A stretch of 64,000 nt of DNA from Pedobacter sandarakinus. Lineage in GTDB: Bacteria; Bacteroidota; Bacteroidia; Sphingobacteriales; Sphingobacteriaceae. Positions 7,973 through 17,804 of this stretch are shown piece after piece (the first letter of the stretch is position 1; every line of letters begins with the position of its first letter). The stretch is from assembly GCF_026240095.1 (NCBI RefSeq), contig NZ_JAPIVG010000006.1, forward strand, positions 124,001 through 188,000. The letters run 5' to 3'. The notes under the pieces were generated by a model that ran no database searches, was not told the origin of the DNA, and saw only the letters and a program-made list of their open reading frames with translations. The translations under genes and the position numbers were made by a program.

Positions 7973-8926
7973 CTATTTAAACACAACTTCGGTTGCCCCA
8001 TAGCCAAACTTTTCTTTTCTGGCATCCATATAGGTTTTAACATGCGGGTTCTTACTTATCAATTTATGAATTTTATCACGCAGTGTTCCATTTCCAGAAC
8101 CGTGAATAAAAATCATTTTATCGAAGTGATGCACTACGGCAGCATCTATGGCAGTTTGGAAATGGTTTAACTGAATCTGCAACATCTCATCAGGTTCCAA
8201 AAAGTGATGGTCGTCTCTTAGCTTTTCGATGTGAAGATCGATTTCTTTTGCCGGCATTGTTACCGTTTTCTTCTCCCCTGGCGATTTAAAAAAACTTTCT
8301 TTTAGTTTTTGGGCATCAATGGTGATGGGCGCCAAGTCATCCAAACGAATAAGCCAACCGGTATTTTTCAATTGCGGCAGCGATATCTGCGCTGTAGAGA
8401 AATCTTTAGCCCTAAATTTTTTATGCAGTACCAACGGATCTACCGGTTTTGTATCCGTATTGGTAAAGAATAATATTTGGAAAGCAAACTCCGGCCAGAT
8501 ATCCAGATCTGCCAAGGAGGCTGAATAAATAAGGACAGATTGATGGGCAGCAACAATGCCGTGGTAAACACCTGCATACTTTTCCTTTCTAACTGTTGTA
8601 AGTGTTGTCAAAAGTATGTTCGAAGAGTGGTTCTGCAAATGGAAATGCACAACATTTCCTGCTTTCTGGTCTGTAGCTACGGCTAAATAAATGCCATTTG
8701 CTAAAGCACTTACCGAAGGAATATTTACCTGTATTGGCTTTGGTGAATCTACTTCTTCTGCAACAACGCCATGTCCATGTACTGAAGTTAAATTACTTAT
8801 CGCCACGGGTATTTCAAAACCATCATCATCGGTAACACCAAGTGTTTGTGCATCGATAACTTTAGTCACATAACCCTCACGTTTTTCATCAACAAAACGA
8901 ACAAAATCTCCTAACTTAAATTTCAT
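7973..8926 (-). CDS. DUF2027 protein with C-terminal Smr domain
   Basis: A 317-residue protein with a Bacteroidota DUF2027 N-terminal region, opening KFKLGDFVRFVDEKREGYVT. It ends in an Smr domain (about residues 228-317): EIDLHIEKL supplies the DLH motif and FIHGSGNGTLRDKIH the second conserved motif (GxGxG-like). Smr domains, best known from MutS2, bind or nick nucleic acid and in some proteins act on collided ribosomes. Here the MutS ATPase is absent. It lies next to rsgA on the same strand (63 bp apart), which places it beside a ribosome-assembly gene. The role in translation or DNA processing is an inference. Confidence 0.88.
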   Translation of the reverse strand: MKFKLGDFVRFVDEKREGYVTKVIDAQTLGVTDDDGFEIPVAISNLTSVHGHGVVAEEVDSPKPIQVNIPSVSALANGIYLAVATDQKAGNVVHFHLQNHSSNILLTTLTTVRKEKYAGVYHGIVAAHQSVLIYSASLADLDIWPEFAFQILFFTNTDTKPVDPLVLHKKFRAKDFSTAQISLPQLKNTGWLIRLDDLAPITIDAQKLKESFFKSPGEKKTVTMPAKEIDLHIEKLRDDHHFLEPDEMLQIQLNHFQTAIDAAVVHHFDKMIFIHGSGNGTLRDKIHKLISKNPHVKTYMDARKEKFGYGATEVVFK

Positions 8927-8989
8927 ATTCCTCTAATCGCAAATGGGTTTTAAAATCTATTTCAAATTACAAGTAGCTTAGACTACTGA

Positions 8990-9910
8990 TTAATGTCTTG
9001 TATCGTTACCATGGAAAATACTTAAATAACTTTCGTAGCGAGAGATGGCAATCTCTTCTGTTTCCACAGCGGCCATTACGGCACAACCTGGCTCGTTAAT
9101 GTGCCTGCAATTGTTGAACTTGCATTGATGAGAAGTTCTAAAAATCTCTGGAAAAAAGTGTCCCAGCTCTTCTTTTTCAATATCGATGATGCCTAATTCT
9201 CTTATACCCGGCGTGTCTACAATGAAACCACCCTGTGGCAGCTCGAACATTTCTGCAAAAGTGGTGGTGTGCTGCCCTTTATCGCTCCAATCAGACACCT
9301 CTCCTGTGCGCAGCTCCCGATCAGGTAATAGTGCGTTAATTAAACTGGATTTTCCTACACCTGAATGACCAGATATTAAAGTGATTTTATTCGCAATAAG
9401 ATCCTGAACAATGGGAATATTGAATCCTTTGAGCGCAGATACCTCATAAGTGGGATAGCCGATTTTTTCGTAAATAGCCTTAAACTCTTCTAAGATTTCC
9501 AACCCTTCTTTGCTAAACAAATCAAGTTTGTTGAATACTAAAACAGCCGGCACATCGTAAGCTTCTGCCGTAACTAAAAATCGATCGATAAAGCCTAGGG
9601 AAGTTCTTGGCGATGCCAGCGTAACCAGCAAGATGGCCATATCTAAGTTGGCAGCCAAAATTTGGGCCTGCTTACTAAGGTTGATGGATTTGCGAATGAT
9701 GTAATTTTTTCTGGGCAATAATTCATTTATCAGGCCTTGGTTGCTGCCTTTTTCTAAATCGAATTTAACACGATCGCCAACAGCAATTGGATTGGTGGTT
9801 TTAATACCTTTGATTCTAAACTTACCTACAATTCGACAATCGTAACGTTCGCCGCTATCGGCTAAAACATTGTACCAACTTCCTGTAGATTTAATAACTA
9901 AGCCCTGCAT
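8990..9910 (-). CDS. rsgA: Small-subunit ribosome biogenesis GTPase RsgA
   Basis: A 306-residue circularly permuted GTPase that matures the 30S subunit. The order is OB-fold (about 1-70), then G4 (FNKLDLF), then G1 (SGHSGVGKSSLIN) and G3 (DTPGIRELG), confirming circular permutation. It ends in the Cys/His zinc module CKFNNCRHINEPGCAV. All GTPase motifs are intact. Translation starts at ATG 8 nt downstream of a perfect -7 element, so the 5' UTR must be very short. The Smr-domain gene follows it on the same strand. Confidence 0.96.
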   Translation of the reverse strand: MQGLVIKSTGSWYNVLADSGERYDCRIVGKFRIKGIKTTNPIAVGDRVKFDLEKGSNQGLINELLPRKNYIIRKSINLSKQAQILAANLDMAILLVTLASPRTSLGFIDRFLVTAEAYDVPAVLVFNKLDLFSKEGLEILEEFKAIYEKIGYPTYEVSALKGFNIPIVQDLIANKITLISGHSGVGKSSLINALLPDRELRTGEVSDWSDKGQHTTTFAEMFELPQGGFIVDTPGIRELGIIDIEKEELGHFFPEIFRTSHQCKFNNCRHINEPGCAVMAAVETEEIAISRYESYLSIFHGNDTRH

Positions 9911-9918
9911 ATTTGTAG

Positions 9919-9926
9919 CAAAGGTA
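9919..9926 (-). promoter_or_regulatory. -7 promoter element of rsgA
   Basis: TACCTTTG matches the Bacteroidota -7 consensus TAnnTTTG. Only 8 nt separate it from the rsgA ATG, implying a leaderless or nearly leaderless mRNA. Confidence 0.6.
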
Positions 9927-10211
9927 TTAATTACGATTGGAAAAGGCTGTAATATGATAATCCTAAAAACAGAGGTGATATTTCGACCGAAGCAGGTTTA
10001 GCTCGTTGTTTTTTTAGCCCAAGAAATTACTACAATAACTGTTTTAAACCCGACAGCCGCGGCAGCCCCGAAATGTAATGAATGGCTATAGCAAATGGCG
10101 GGGCTGTAGTAACCGAAAAAGAACAGGTTTTGCTTTTCAAATTTTTTAAATTGGCGTTAACAACATTCAAATCTGCACTGCATTGCGCATTAAACAGTTA
10201 AGCAATTTTGC
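9927..10211. other. rsgA-prfC intergenic region with inverted repeat
   Basis: No gene is seen. A GC-rich patch contains CAGCCCCG (10063-10070) and CGGGGCTG (10099-10106), a perfect 8-bp inverted repeat with a 28-nt loop. The composition differs from the AT-rich surroundings, so this may be a remnant of a dispersed repeat. Confidence 0.5.
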
Positions 10212-10219
10212 TATCTTTG
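10212..10219 (+). promoter_or_regulatory. -7 promoter element of prfC
   Basis: TATCTTTG matches TAnnTTTG and would start a transcript with about an 85-nt 5' UTR before prfC. Confidence 0.55.
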
Positions 10220-10309
10220 CAGCCTGATGAAACAAAACTACGCCAATCTTATTGCTGTTAAATTTCTTTAACCCTGTCTCGTCATCCTTTTTTTACCCAA
10301 AATTTTATT

Positions 10310-11890
10310 ATGCTTAACCCTGAAATAGAAAAACGTAAAACCTTTGCCATAATTAGTCACCCCGATGCGGGAAAAACCACGCTTACAGAAAAGTTTCTGC
10401 TTTTTGGTGGCGCTATTAATACGGCGGGTGCGGTAAAGCGGAATAAGGCCAACCAAAGTAATACTTCAGACTTTATGGAGATTGAGAAACAGCGTGGCAT
10501 CTCGGTGGCGACTTCGGTAATGGGTTTTGAATATAGCGGCAAGCGCATTAACATTTTAGATACACCAGGGCACAAAGATTTTGCTGAGGATACCTATAGA
10601 ACGCTATCGGCTGTGGATAGTGTTATTTTGGTGGTAGATTGCGTTAAGGGTGTAGAGGAACAAACGGAAAAACTGATGTCGGTTTGCCGTATGCGGAACA
10701 CTCCGGTTATCATTTTCATCAATAAGATGGATCGTGAGGGTAAGGAAGCCTATGATTTGTTAGATGAAATTGAGGAAAAATTAAATATTAGTTTATGCCC
10801 GCTTTCGTGGCCGATTGGACAAGGACATACTTTTAAAGGTGTATATAGCATTTATAACAAGCATTTAAACTTATTCAATTCTGATAAAACCAAAGTGACC
10901 GATTCGGTTGTAGCGGCTAATGATTTGAACGATCCATCGTTACTTAATTATCTAAAAGACAACGAAATTAATACGTTAAAAGATGATGTTGAGTTGGTTG
11001 ATGGTATTTACGGCAAAATAGATAAGGATTTATATACTGATGGCTTGGTTGCGCCAGTGTTTTTTGGAAGTGCCATTAACAATTTTGGGATAAAAGAGTT
11101 GTTAGATACGTTTATAGACATTGCGCCATCGCCACGACACCGTGAGGCCGAAGAGCGTGATGTTTTGGTAGACGAAAAAAACTTTAGTGGCTTTGTATTT
11201 AAAATCCATGCCAATTTAGACCCTAAACACCGCGACAGAATTGCTTTCTTACGCATTTGCTCTGGCAAATTTGAACGAAATAAATTTTATTACCACACCC
11301 GCCAGGATAAGAAACTGAAATTTTCTAACCCGATGGATTTTATGGCCAATGAGAAAAGCATTGTAGAAGAGGCTTGGCCAGGTGATGTAGTTGGTTTATA
11401 CGATAGCGGAAACTTTAAAATTGGTGATACTTTAACTGAAGGTGAAAAATTACAGTTTAAGGGAATCCCAAGTTTCTCTCCTTCTATTTTTAAAGAGGTT
11501 GAGAACATGGACCCAATGCGCACCAAACAATTAGAAAAAGGGATTGAACAACTTACTGATGAAGGGGTAGCGCAGCTATTTGTGATGCAACCCGGAAACA
11601 GGAAAGTAATTGGCGCTGTAGGCGAGCTCCAGTTTGAGGTAATTAACTTCCGTTTAGAGCATGAGTATGGTGCAAAGTGTAGGTTTCGGACCCTAAGCTA
11701 CACACGTTCTAGCTGGGTAACATCAACAGATAAAAAGAAGTTGGATGAGTTTGTAAAACGCAAGCAACAACATATCGGGTTCGATAAGGAAGCTAATCCG
11801 GTTTATTTATCTGATAGCGACTACATGATCAACTTAACTAAGCAAGATTACCCGGATATTGATTTCCATAAAACGAGCGAGTTTAAGTAA
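10310..11890 (+). CDS. prfC: Peptide chain release factor 3 (RF3)
   Basis: A 526-residue translational GTPase that recycles RF1/RF2 from the ribosome after termination. G1 is [14 protein letters not shown] (about residues 17-30), G2/switch region [13 protein letters not shown]3 [13 protein letters not shown] and G4 INKMDREG. Domain II and the RF3-specific C-terminal domain ([23 protein letters not shown]) are complete and the length is normal. The start follows an AT-rich leader without an SD sequence. It is a single gene with its own promoter. Confidence 0.97.
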   Translation: MLNPEIEKRKTFAIISHPDAGKTTLTEKFLLFGGAINTAGAVKRNKANQSNTSDFMEIEKQRGISVATSVMGFEYSGKRINILDTPGHKDFAEDTYRTLSAVDSVILVVDCVKGVEEQTEKLMSVCRMRNTPVIIFINKMDREGKEAYDLLDEIEEKLNISLCPLSWPIGQGHTFKGVYSIYNKHLNLFNSDKTKVTDSVVAANDLNDPSLLNYLKDNEINTLKDDVELVDGIYGKIDKDLYTDGLVAPVFFGSAINNFGIKELLDTFIDIAPSPRHREAEERDVLVDEKNFSGFVFKIHANLDPKHRDRIAFLRICSGKFERNKFYYHTRQDKKLKFSNPMDFMANEKSIVEEAWPGDVVGLYDSGNFKIGDTLTEGEKLQFKGIPSFSPSIFKEVENMDPMRTKQLEKGIEQLTDEGVAQLFVMQPGNRKVIGAVGELQFEVINFRLEHEYGAKCRFRTLSYTRSSWVTSTDKKKLDEFVKRKQQHIGFDKEANPVYLSDSDYMINLTKQDYPDIDFHKTSEFK

Positions 11891-12390
11891 CATCAGCGCA
11901 AGAAAAAGGCTTTTTTCCTGTTGATTTTTCTGGATATTGGTTATTTGCACTTGCTAAACGCTTACTTATTTTGTGAGCAAAGGATCTAGGCGCAAGCATT
12001 TTTATACATTCCCTGAAACCTAACATTGCTATTTCTAGCTCTTAATTTTTAATACGGGTGATTTTTGGAAGTTTGGTGTTCAAAGATTACGTCAATACGG
12101 TCGAAATGACGACTTTATTAGACCGTTTTGACTTAAACGCGGCGGGAATGGAGGAATCTTTTAAGGTGTTACACAAACCCGAAGATTTCTTCACTAAAAG
12201 CGAGTACAGGTACAATCCTCGCTGACTGATAAACCTGTAAGTTTTTTTGATTTGAACCACAGCATTCGGTTTTATAAACCTGATTGATGTGGAAATACTT
12301 TTTGGTATGCAAAACGCCAAAGATTAGCATTTAGTGCCGTAGCAGCGGCTGCCATGGCTTGCCACAACGCTATTGCAAAAAGATTGAAAC
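11891..12390. other. prfC-aminotransferase intergenic region
   Basis: Over 500 bp without a convincing gene. It contains fragments such as GTCGAAATGACGAC near 12100 and a GC-rich segment around 12335-12375 that resemble dispersed intergenic repeats. One short reverse frame (12087-12320) has no recognisable domain or start context. I read it as decayed repeat DNA. Confidence 0.5.
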
Positions 12391-12434
12391 GAAAGCAGGG
12401 CCAAGATAACCTATGGACAACTGTCCCTGCTTTC
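12391..12434. terminator. Perfect 10-bp inverted repeat after the arginine cluster
   Basis: GAAAGCAGGG (12391-12400) and CCCTGCTTTC (12425-12434) pair perfectly around a 24-nt loop just past the last gene of the leftward cluster. There is no clear T-run on the minus strand, so termination by the intrinsic mechanism is uncertain. Confidence 0.5.
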
Positions 12435-12442
12435 TAAAAAAT

Positions 12443-13696
12443 TTACTTCAACTTAGCTAAAGCCGCTTTTATCCGCGGCAACATGTCTTTAATATCTTGC
12501 AACGTACAAGCACCTACCGAGGCTCTAAACCATGGCATGCTGTGCTCGTTTCCAAACGCGGAGAATGGAACTAATGCAGCACCGGCTTCTTTTATAAGGT
12601 AGAAATTTACGTCGGCACTGTCTTTTAAAAGGTGCCCATCTGAGGTAGTTTTTCCGATGTAGTCAATTTTAATGGTTAGATAAATGGCACCCATTGGCTC
12701 AACTGCATCTACGTTAAAACCTTGGGCTTTTAAATCTGTAAAACCTTTGTAAAGCGCATTTAAACTGTCTTGAATCTGCCTTTTGAAATCGGTTAAGAAA
12801 CGATCGACTTGTGGTTTATCGTTAAAGTAGTTAGACATGGCAACTTGTTCGGCTTTTGGCGCCCAAGCACCCATATGGCCCACTAAAGCTTTCATTCTGT
12901 TAATAATATCTTCTGGTCCGAAACCCCAGCCCACACGAACGCCCGTAGCTGCAAGGCATTTAGAGCTGCCATCTACAAAAACCGTAAATTCTCTCATAGT
13001 TGGGCGTAAAGAAACCGGGTTTACATGTTCCTTGCCGAATGTAAGTAGTGAGTAAATCTGATCGTACATGAGGTATAACGGTTTTTCATCCGCTCCGCGG
13101 GATGCGTTTTCTTCTAAAACGGCATCGCAGATTTCGGCAAGTGCTTCTGCATCGAACATGGTGCCAGTTGGATTTAATGGCGAACATAAAGCCAAAAGCG
13201 TGGCTCCTTTTAACTGAGGTTTGAGCTGCGCTGCAGTAGGCATGAAATTATGTTCTGCATCGGTTTCTACCGCAACCGCCTTTGCAGATGTAAGGTGGCA
13301 ATAGTGGTTGTTGTTCCATGATGGAGCCGGAAAAACTACGGTATCGCCGGGATCTATTAATGCCAAATAGGTGGCATATATTAACGGACGGGAACCGCCT
13401 GAAACCAAAATACTGTTTGTGTTGTAGTCTAAATCGAACCGATCTTTAAGTAAGTTTGATACCGTTTCTCTCAACTGCAAAACACCATCTGCTGGTGGAT
13501 AATTGGTTTGGTTGGCGTGATAGGCATCTACAATCCCGGCTTTAAGCTCCTTAGGAATAGGGTAAATGTTAGCATCGAAGTCGCCAATGGTAAGGTTGGC
13601 AATAGATGCACCTTTGCGTTTCATCTCATTAACCTCATTACCAATTTTTATTATTTCTGAGCCAATTAATGAACTGGCTAATACTGAAACTTTCAT
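12443..13696 (-). CDS. Pyridoxal-phosphate aminotransferase, class I/II
   Basis: A 417-residue fold-type I aminotransferase. The PLP-binding Lys is in VDGSSKCLAATGVRVGW, the substrate-carboxylate Arg region in MPWFRASVGACTL, and the Asn/Pro motif in CSPLNPTGTMFD. It is the last gene of the leftward arginine cluster and begins 1 bp after argH ends, so translational coupling is likely. Family members act on aspartate, aromatic or branched amino acids; the specific amino donor is not evident. Its place beside argH suggests a role linked to aspartate or glutamate supply, which is an inference. Confidence 0.88.
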   Translation of the reverse strand: MKVSVLASSLIGSEIIKIGNEVNEMKRKGASIANLTIGDFDANIYPIPKELKAGIVDAYHANQTNYPPADGVLQLRETVSNLLKDRFDLDYNTNSILVSGGSRPLIYATYLALIDPGDTVVFPAPSWNNNHYCHLTSAKAVAVETDAEHNFMPTAAQLKPQLKGATLLALCSPLNPTGTMFDAEALAEICDAVLEENASRGADEKPLYLMYDQIYSLLTFGKEHVNPVSLRPTMREFTVFVDGSSKCLAATGVRVGWGFGPEDIINRMKALVGHMGAWAPKAEQVAMSNYFNDKPQVDRFLTDFKRQIQDSLNALYKGFTDLKAQGFNVDAVEPMGAIYLTIKIDYIGKTTSDGHLLKDSADVNFYLIKEAGAALVPFSAFGNEHSMPWFRASVGACTLQDIKDMLPRIKAALAKLK

Positions 13697-13697
13697 A

Positions 13698-15029
13698 TTA
13701 TGATATTAAATCTGCTATTGCTTTATTCACTTTTTCGAAACCAAACTGAGTTAAGGTTTGCTGCATTGCTGTGGTGATTTCCTTATTCATTAAATTGCCA
13801 ATAGTACCTTCATGCGTATGTTTTACTTCGTACATGGGCTTAAAAGTACCTTTTTCTATCTGCTCACCAACTGCTTTGTAAGCATCTCTAAAAGGCATTC
13901 CGTTTAGCGCAAGGTCGTTTACTACTTCTACACTAAATAAGTAATCGTATTTTTTGTCTTTCAGAATATCATCTTTAATGCTGATGTTTTGCAGCATAAA
14001 AGTAGCGATTTCTAAACATTCGTTAAGTGAGGTGATGGCGGGGAAAAGGTTCTCTTTAAGCAATTGCAAATCGCGGTGGTAGCCTGATGGCAGATTGGTA
14101 ATCATCATGGCAATTTCATTTGGCAAAGCCTGTATTTTGTTGCAACGCGAACGGATCAGCTCAAAAACATCTGGGTTCTTTTTATGCGGCATAATGCTGC
14201 TGCCCGTAGTTAATTCTGATGGAAAACTGATGAAACCGAAGTTCTGGTTGATGAACAGACAAACATCCATGGCCATTTTTGCTAACGTTGCCGCAACCGA
14301 AGACATGGCTTGAGCTAAAATGCGCTCTGTTTTTCCACGGCCCATTTGTGCGTACACTACGTTGTAATTTAAACTTTCGAAACCTAACAATTGAGTGGTT
14401 AAGGTTCTGTTTAGCGGAAATGAAGAGCCATAACCCGCAGCCGAGCCTAATGGGTTTTTGTTCGTGATTTTCCAGGCGGCAAGCATCAGCTCCATATCAT
14501 CGGCTAAGCTTTCGGCATAAGCCCCAAACCACAAACCAAATGATGAAGGCATGGCGATCTGCAAGTGCGTATAACCCGGTAATAGTTTACTTTTGTGCTC
14601 TTCGCTCAATTGAATAAGCTGATTAAATAAAGTTTCGGTATTGCCAACCATTTCTGCTATACAGCTACGGAAATAGAGTTTTAAATCTACCAGTACCTGG
14701 TCGTTACGTGAGCGTCCGCTATGGATTTTCTTTCCTGCTTCGCCAATGCGCTGCGTTAGCAGCCATTCTACCTGCGAGTGTACATCTTCTACGCTATCCT
14801 CGATAACAAAATTGCCTTCTTCAATCTCTTGGTAAATTTGTTTTAAAGCCGCCTGAACTTCTACTAATTCTTCGGCAGTCAGTAAATTGATGGTTTCTAG
14901 CATTTGTGTGTGCGCTAAAGAACCCAACACATCAAACTTTGCCATTTGCAGGTCGAGCTCGCGGTCTTTCCCTACGGTAAAGTTTTCTACAAATTGGTTT
15001 ACATCAATATTTTTCTGCCAAATCTTCAT
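13698..15029 (-). CDS. argH: Argininosuccinate lyase
   Basis: A 443-residue lyase that splits argininosuccinate into arginine and fumarate, the last step of arginine synthesis. The fumarase/lyase superfamily signature is present as GSSIMPHKKNPDVFE (about residue 275), with the upstream SGRSRNDQV and GYTHLQIAMP motifs carrying substrate and catalytic residues. Length is normal. It is followed at 1 bp by the aminotransferase and preceded 20 bp upstream by a GNAT gene, all leftward. Confidence 0.97.
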   Translation of the reverse strand: MKIWQKNIDVNQFVENFTVGKDRELDLQMAKFDVLGSLAHTQMLETINLLTAEELVEVQAALKQIYQEIEEGNFVIEDSVEDVHSQVEWLLTQRIGEAGKKIHSGRSRNDQVLVDLKLYFRSCIAEMVGNTETLFNQLIQLSEEHKSKLLPGYTHLQIAMPSSFGLWFGAYAESLADDMELMLAAWKITNKNPLGSAAGYGSSFPLNRTLTTQLLGFESLNYNVVYAQMGRGKTERILAQAMSSVAATLAKMAMDVCLFINQNFGFISFPSELTTGSSIMPHKKNPDVFELIRSRCNKIQALPNEIAMMITNLPSGYHRDLQLLKENLFPAITSLNECLEIATFMLQNISIKDDILKDKKYDYLFSVEVVNDLALNGMPFRDAYKAVGEQIEKGTFKPMYEVKHTHEGTIGNLMNKEITTAMQQTLTQFGFEKVNKAIADLIS

Positions 15030-15049
15030 TTTAATTTACGATTTTAGAA

Positions 15050-15640
15050 TTACGACTTACGATTTGCCGCTAATTTAAGTTTTATTTCTGGCCATTCGCT
15101 TTTAAGGATACCATAAAATACCGTATTACGAATAAACCCATTGGCAATTTTCATGTGTTGCCTTAACGTTCCTTCTTCTGTGGCGCCTAGTTTTAATATC
15201 GCTCTGCGTGATTGTACATTTCTTTCATCAGCTTTGAGCTCAATTCTGTTTAAGCCCAAAGTTTCAAATCCATAGTTCAGGATTTCATATTTCATGGCTT
15301 TGTTTAAACCTGAACCTTGATATTTCTTACCTATCCACGTCCAGCCGATTTGCCCGCGTTCATCTTTCCAACTAATTTCTGCCAAACGTGTACAGCCTGC
15401 TACATTGCCTGTTGCAACATCGATAATAACCCAAACTGCACAAATTCCAATTTCTCTATCTTTTATTGCGGATTGGATGTATTGATGCAGGTTTTCTTTA
15501 ATGCTTAAATCTTTTAATCCGTAAATCCACAAGGCTGTTTCCTGCGCAATGGGCCAAAGTAATGCTTCATCGCTTTCTTGCAGTGGGCGAAGAATTACTC
15601 TTTCGTTTTGTAGGGTTGGGGATAGGTTGTGGTTGATCAT
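15050..15640 (-). CDS. GNAT acetyltransferase (RimJ/RimL-like)
   Basis: A 196-residue GNAT protein with the RimJ/RimL-type layout: N-terminal LSPTLQNERVILRPLQESD, the acetyl-CoA loop region IGWTWIGKKYQGSGLNKAM, and the later FETLGLNRIELKADERN strand/helix. Such enzymes acetylate protein N-termini or small molecules with acetyl-CoA. It lies between argE' and argH on the same strand, 20 bp before argH, so it is probably co-transcribed. A direct role in arginine synthesis is not shown; the argA-like protein at 24729 is a better candidate for the first step. Confidence 0.87.
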   Translation of the reverse strand: MINHNLSPTLQNERVILRPLQESDEALLWPIAQETALWIYGLKDLSIKENLHQYIQSAIKDREIGICAVWVIIDVATGNVAGCTRLAEISWKDERGQIGWTWIGKKYQGSGLNKAMKYEILNYGFETLGLNRIELKADERNVQSRRAILKLGATEEGTLRQHMKIANGFIRNTVFYGILKSEWPEIKLKLAANRKS

Positions 15641-15718
15641 TTTAATTACTTACGCCGATAATTAGTGCGTCATATTCAACTCGATTGGGTTTTGTATTGA
15701 GAAAAAATCTAACGCTTT

Positions 15719-15746
15719 AAGATTGCTTCGTTCCTCGCAATGACGA
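15719..15746. repeat. CGTCATTGCGAG-family repeat, copy 1 (half element)
   Basis: A reverse-oriented copy of the palindromic element whose core reads CGTCATTGCGAGG-NACGAAGCAATCTT. Further copies occur at 18004, 18083, 18919, 19280, 19342 and, degenerate, 24633 and 24687. Found only between genes. Confidence 0.8.
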
Positions 15747-15771
15747 GCAGCCTAGACAATCAATCTAAAGT

Positions 15772-16836
15772 CTAAAATCCCAGCACCGGTTTCAACATTG
15801 CAATATAGCCCTCAACACCTTCAGCAACTTCTCTTACATAGATAAACTCATCGGCCATGTGCGAGCGACCAGAAAAACCTGGTCCACACTTTAACGATGG
15901 AATAGACAACAAAGCTTGATCTGATGTTGTTGGCGACCCGTAAGTGTTTTTTCCCAAAGCAATACCCGAAACAACAATTGGGTGGTTTTTATCTATCGAT
16001 GATGGTTTTAAACGTACCGATCGAGGTTTTACTTCGCAGCTCACGTGTTGCTTAATAATTTCTACCACTTCTTCGTTGGTATAGGCATCGGTTACCCGAA
16101 CATCAACCGTGAAGGTACAATTGGCCGGTACTACATTGTGTTGCGAGCCAGCATTAATAATTGTCACAGTCATTTTTACCGGGCCAAAAACCTCAGATAC
16201 CTTTGGAAATTGATAAGTGCAGAACCATTCGATATCTGGCAAAGCCTTGTAAATGGCATTTTCGCCTTCTTCACGGGCGGCATGTCCAGCCTTTCCGTGG
16301 GCGGTACAGTCGATAACCAGCAAGCCTTTCTCGGCAATAGCCAAATGCATTTCTGTAGGTTCGCCAACAATTGCAAATTCCAATTCGCCCAAATCCGGAA
16401 TAACCAATTCTAAACCATCATTTCCAGAAATTTCTTCTTCGGCCGTTGCCGCCAAACAGATGTTATATTTTAAATTCTTTTGGTCGTAGAAATATAAAAA
16501 TGTTCCGATTAACGATACCAAACAACCTCCGGCATCGTTACTGCCTAGACCAAACAACTTATCGCCTTCAATGGCAGCATCATAAGGGTCGCGGGTGTAG
16601 CCAGAATTTGGCTTAACGGTATCGTGGTGCGAGTTGAGCAGTACCGTAGGTTTACTGGCATCGAAATGCTTGTTGTAAGCCCAAACATTATTCAATTTGC
16701 GATGGGTTTTCACGCCATGCTCTGCTAAAAACTGCGCAATTAAACTTGCTGTTCTATCTTCTTCTTTACTAAAAGACTGGATGCGGATTAATGCACGCAA
16801 TAAATCAGTACTTTCTTTAATTAGTTTTTCAATCAT
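15772..16836 (-). CDS. argE: M20-family N-acylcitrulline/ornithine deacylase (ArgE-type)
   Basis: A 354-residue M20 zinc amidohydrolase. The first metal motif is NSHHDTV (H70, D72), the bridging Asp is in GSNDAGG (D101), and the catalytic/metal Glu pair is in ATAEEEISG. A central dimerisation domain follows (about 165-280). In organisms with an N-acylornithine carbamoyltransferase this enzyme removes the acyl group from N-acylcitrulline; that gene (argF') is in the same cluster, so the same role is inferred here. Whether the acyl group is acetyl or succinyl depends on argF' specificity. All catalytic residues are present. Confidence 0.9.
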   Translation of the reverse strand: MIEKLIKESTDLLRALIRIQSFSKEEDRTASLIAQFLAEHGVKTHRKLNNVWAYNKHFDASKPTVLLNSHHDTVKPNSGYTRDPYDAAIEGDKLFGLGSNDAGGCLVSLIGTFLYFYDQKNLKYNICLAATAEEEISGNDGLELVIPDLGELEFAIVGEPTEMHLAIAEKGLLVIDCTAHGKAGHAAREEGENAIYKALPDIEWFCTYQFPKVSEVFGPVKMTVTIINAGSQHNVVPANCTFTVDVRVTDAYTNEEVVEIIKQHVSCEVKPRSVRLKPSSIDKNHPIVVSGIALGKNTYGSPTTSDQALLSIPSLKCGPGFSGRSHMADEFIYVREVAEGVEGYIAMLKPVLGF

Positions 16837-16895
16837 TTTTTAGTATCAAGTAGCGAGTATCAAGATTTGAGACAAAGGCGCTAAACTTTTTCCTT

Positions 16896-16987
16896 TCTTT
16901 AGTCTTTGGTCTTTTAGCTTCGGTCTTTCAGTCCTAAACCTTCTGCCTTCCAGCCTTCCACCTCTTTAGTCTTTGGTCTTTTAGCTT
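16896..16987. repeat. Pyrimidine-rich spacer with 25-bp direct repeat
   Basis: Two identical 25-bp copies of a TCTTTAGTCTTTGGTCTTTT-containing sequence lie at 16896-16920 and 16963-16987, separated by CCTTCTGCCTTCCAGCCTTCC-like DNA. The spacer between argE and proC is almost purely of this low-complexity type, and related CCTTAAACCT/AGGTTTAAGG spacers occur elsewhere in the cluster. Confidence 0.8.
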
Positions 16988-16994
16988 TTGTCTT

Positions 16995-17804
16995 TTAACC
17001 TTCCTTCGTGTAAAGGCCGCCTGCTTTCAAAGCCGAAAGTTTAATGCCTTTAATTAGCGAAGAGCTAAAACCATTATGCTCCATTTCATTTAAGCCGGCA
17101 ATGGTACAACCTTTCGGCGAAGTTACTTTATCTATTTCGGTTTCTGGATGCGTTTGGTTTAACAATAACAAATCGGCGGCTCCTTTGGCTGTTTGTACAG
17201 CCATTTTTAACGCATCGTGCGCATGGAAACCAATTTCTACCCCACCTTGCGACGCGGCCCTGATGCTACGCAAAAAGAACGCGATGCCGCAAGCACATAA
17301 GGCTGTTGCCGAAGTCATCAAATCTTCTTGAATGGTAACCACCGCGCCAACAGTTTCAAAAAGCGTTACCACTTCGTTCAAATTCTCATCGGTAGCATTA
17401 TCGGTAGCAATGCAAGTCATGCTTTGGCCTATAGAAATTGCTGTATTGGGCATTGCCCTAATTACCTGCACATTTTCGCCTAATTCTTTACGAACATCGG
17501 CACAGCTTACGCCAGAAACTACCGAAACAAATAACTGTTGCTGCGCATTTACCGCAGGCTGTAGCTGCGTTAAAACCTTCTTTAATTGTTGCGGCAAAAC
17601 GGCCAAAACCACAATCGAGGCACCATCAATAGCAGCTAGATTATCTTCGCTCACGGCAAAGCCCGCGGCAACTTCTTCAGTCATTAACTTTACGTTCCTG
17701 CGTGTAAGGGTAATATCTTCTGCCTTGCAGTAATTTTTCTTCACCAAACCTTTCGCTAAAGAAAGGCCAATGTTTCCGCTGCCGATAATGGTTATTTTTT
17801 TCAT
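16995..17804 (-). CDS. proC: Pyrroline-5-carboxylate reductase
   Basis: A 269-residue NAD(P)H-dependent reductase making proline from pyrroline-5-carboxylate. The Rossmann motif is IIGSGNIGLSLAKGL at the N-terminus, and the C-terminal family signature region is TSPKGCTIAGLNEMEHNGF (about 227-245), with the helical dimerisation domain complete. Embedding proC between argB and argE links proline and arginine synthesis, both drawn from glutamate. It starts with ATGAAAAAA after a long spacer containing repeats. Confidence 0.95.
   Translation of the reverse strand: MKKITIIGSGNIGLSLAKGLVKKNYCKAEDITLTRRNVKLMTEEVAAGFAVSEDNLAAIDGASIVVLAVLPQQLKKVLTQLQPAVNAQQQLFVSVVSGVSCADVRKELGENVQVIRAMPNTAISIGQSMTCIATDNATDENLNEVVTLFETVGAVVTIQEDLMTSATALCACGIAFFLRSIRAASQGGVEIGFHAHDALKMAVQTAKGAADLLLLNQTHPETEIDKVTSPKGCTIAGLNEMEHNGFSSSLIKGIKLSALKAGGLYTKEG

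Noticed and set aside
12087..12320. Leftward 77-codon frame between prfC and the aminotransferase
   Set aside because: No recognisable domain, no promoter or start context, and it lies in DNA that looks like decayed repeats.
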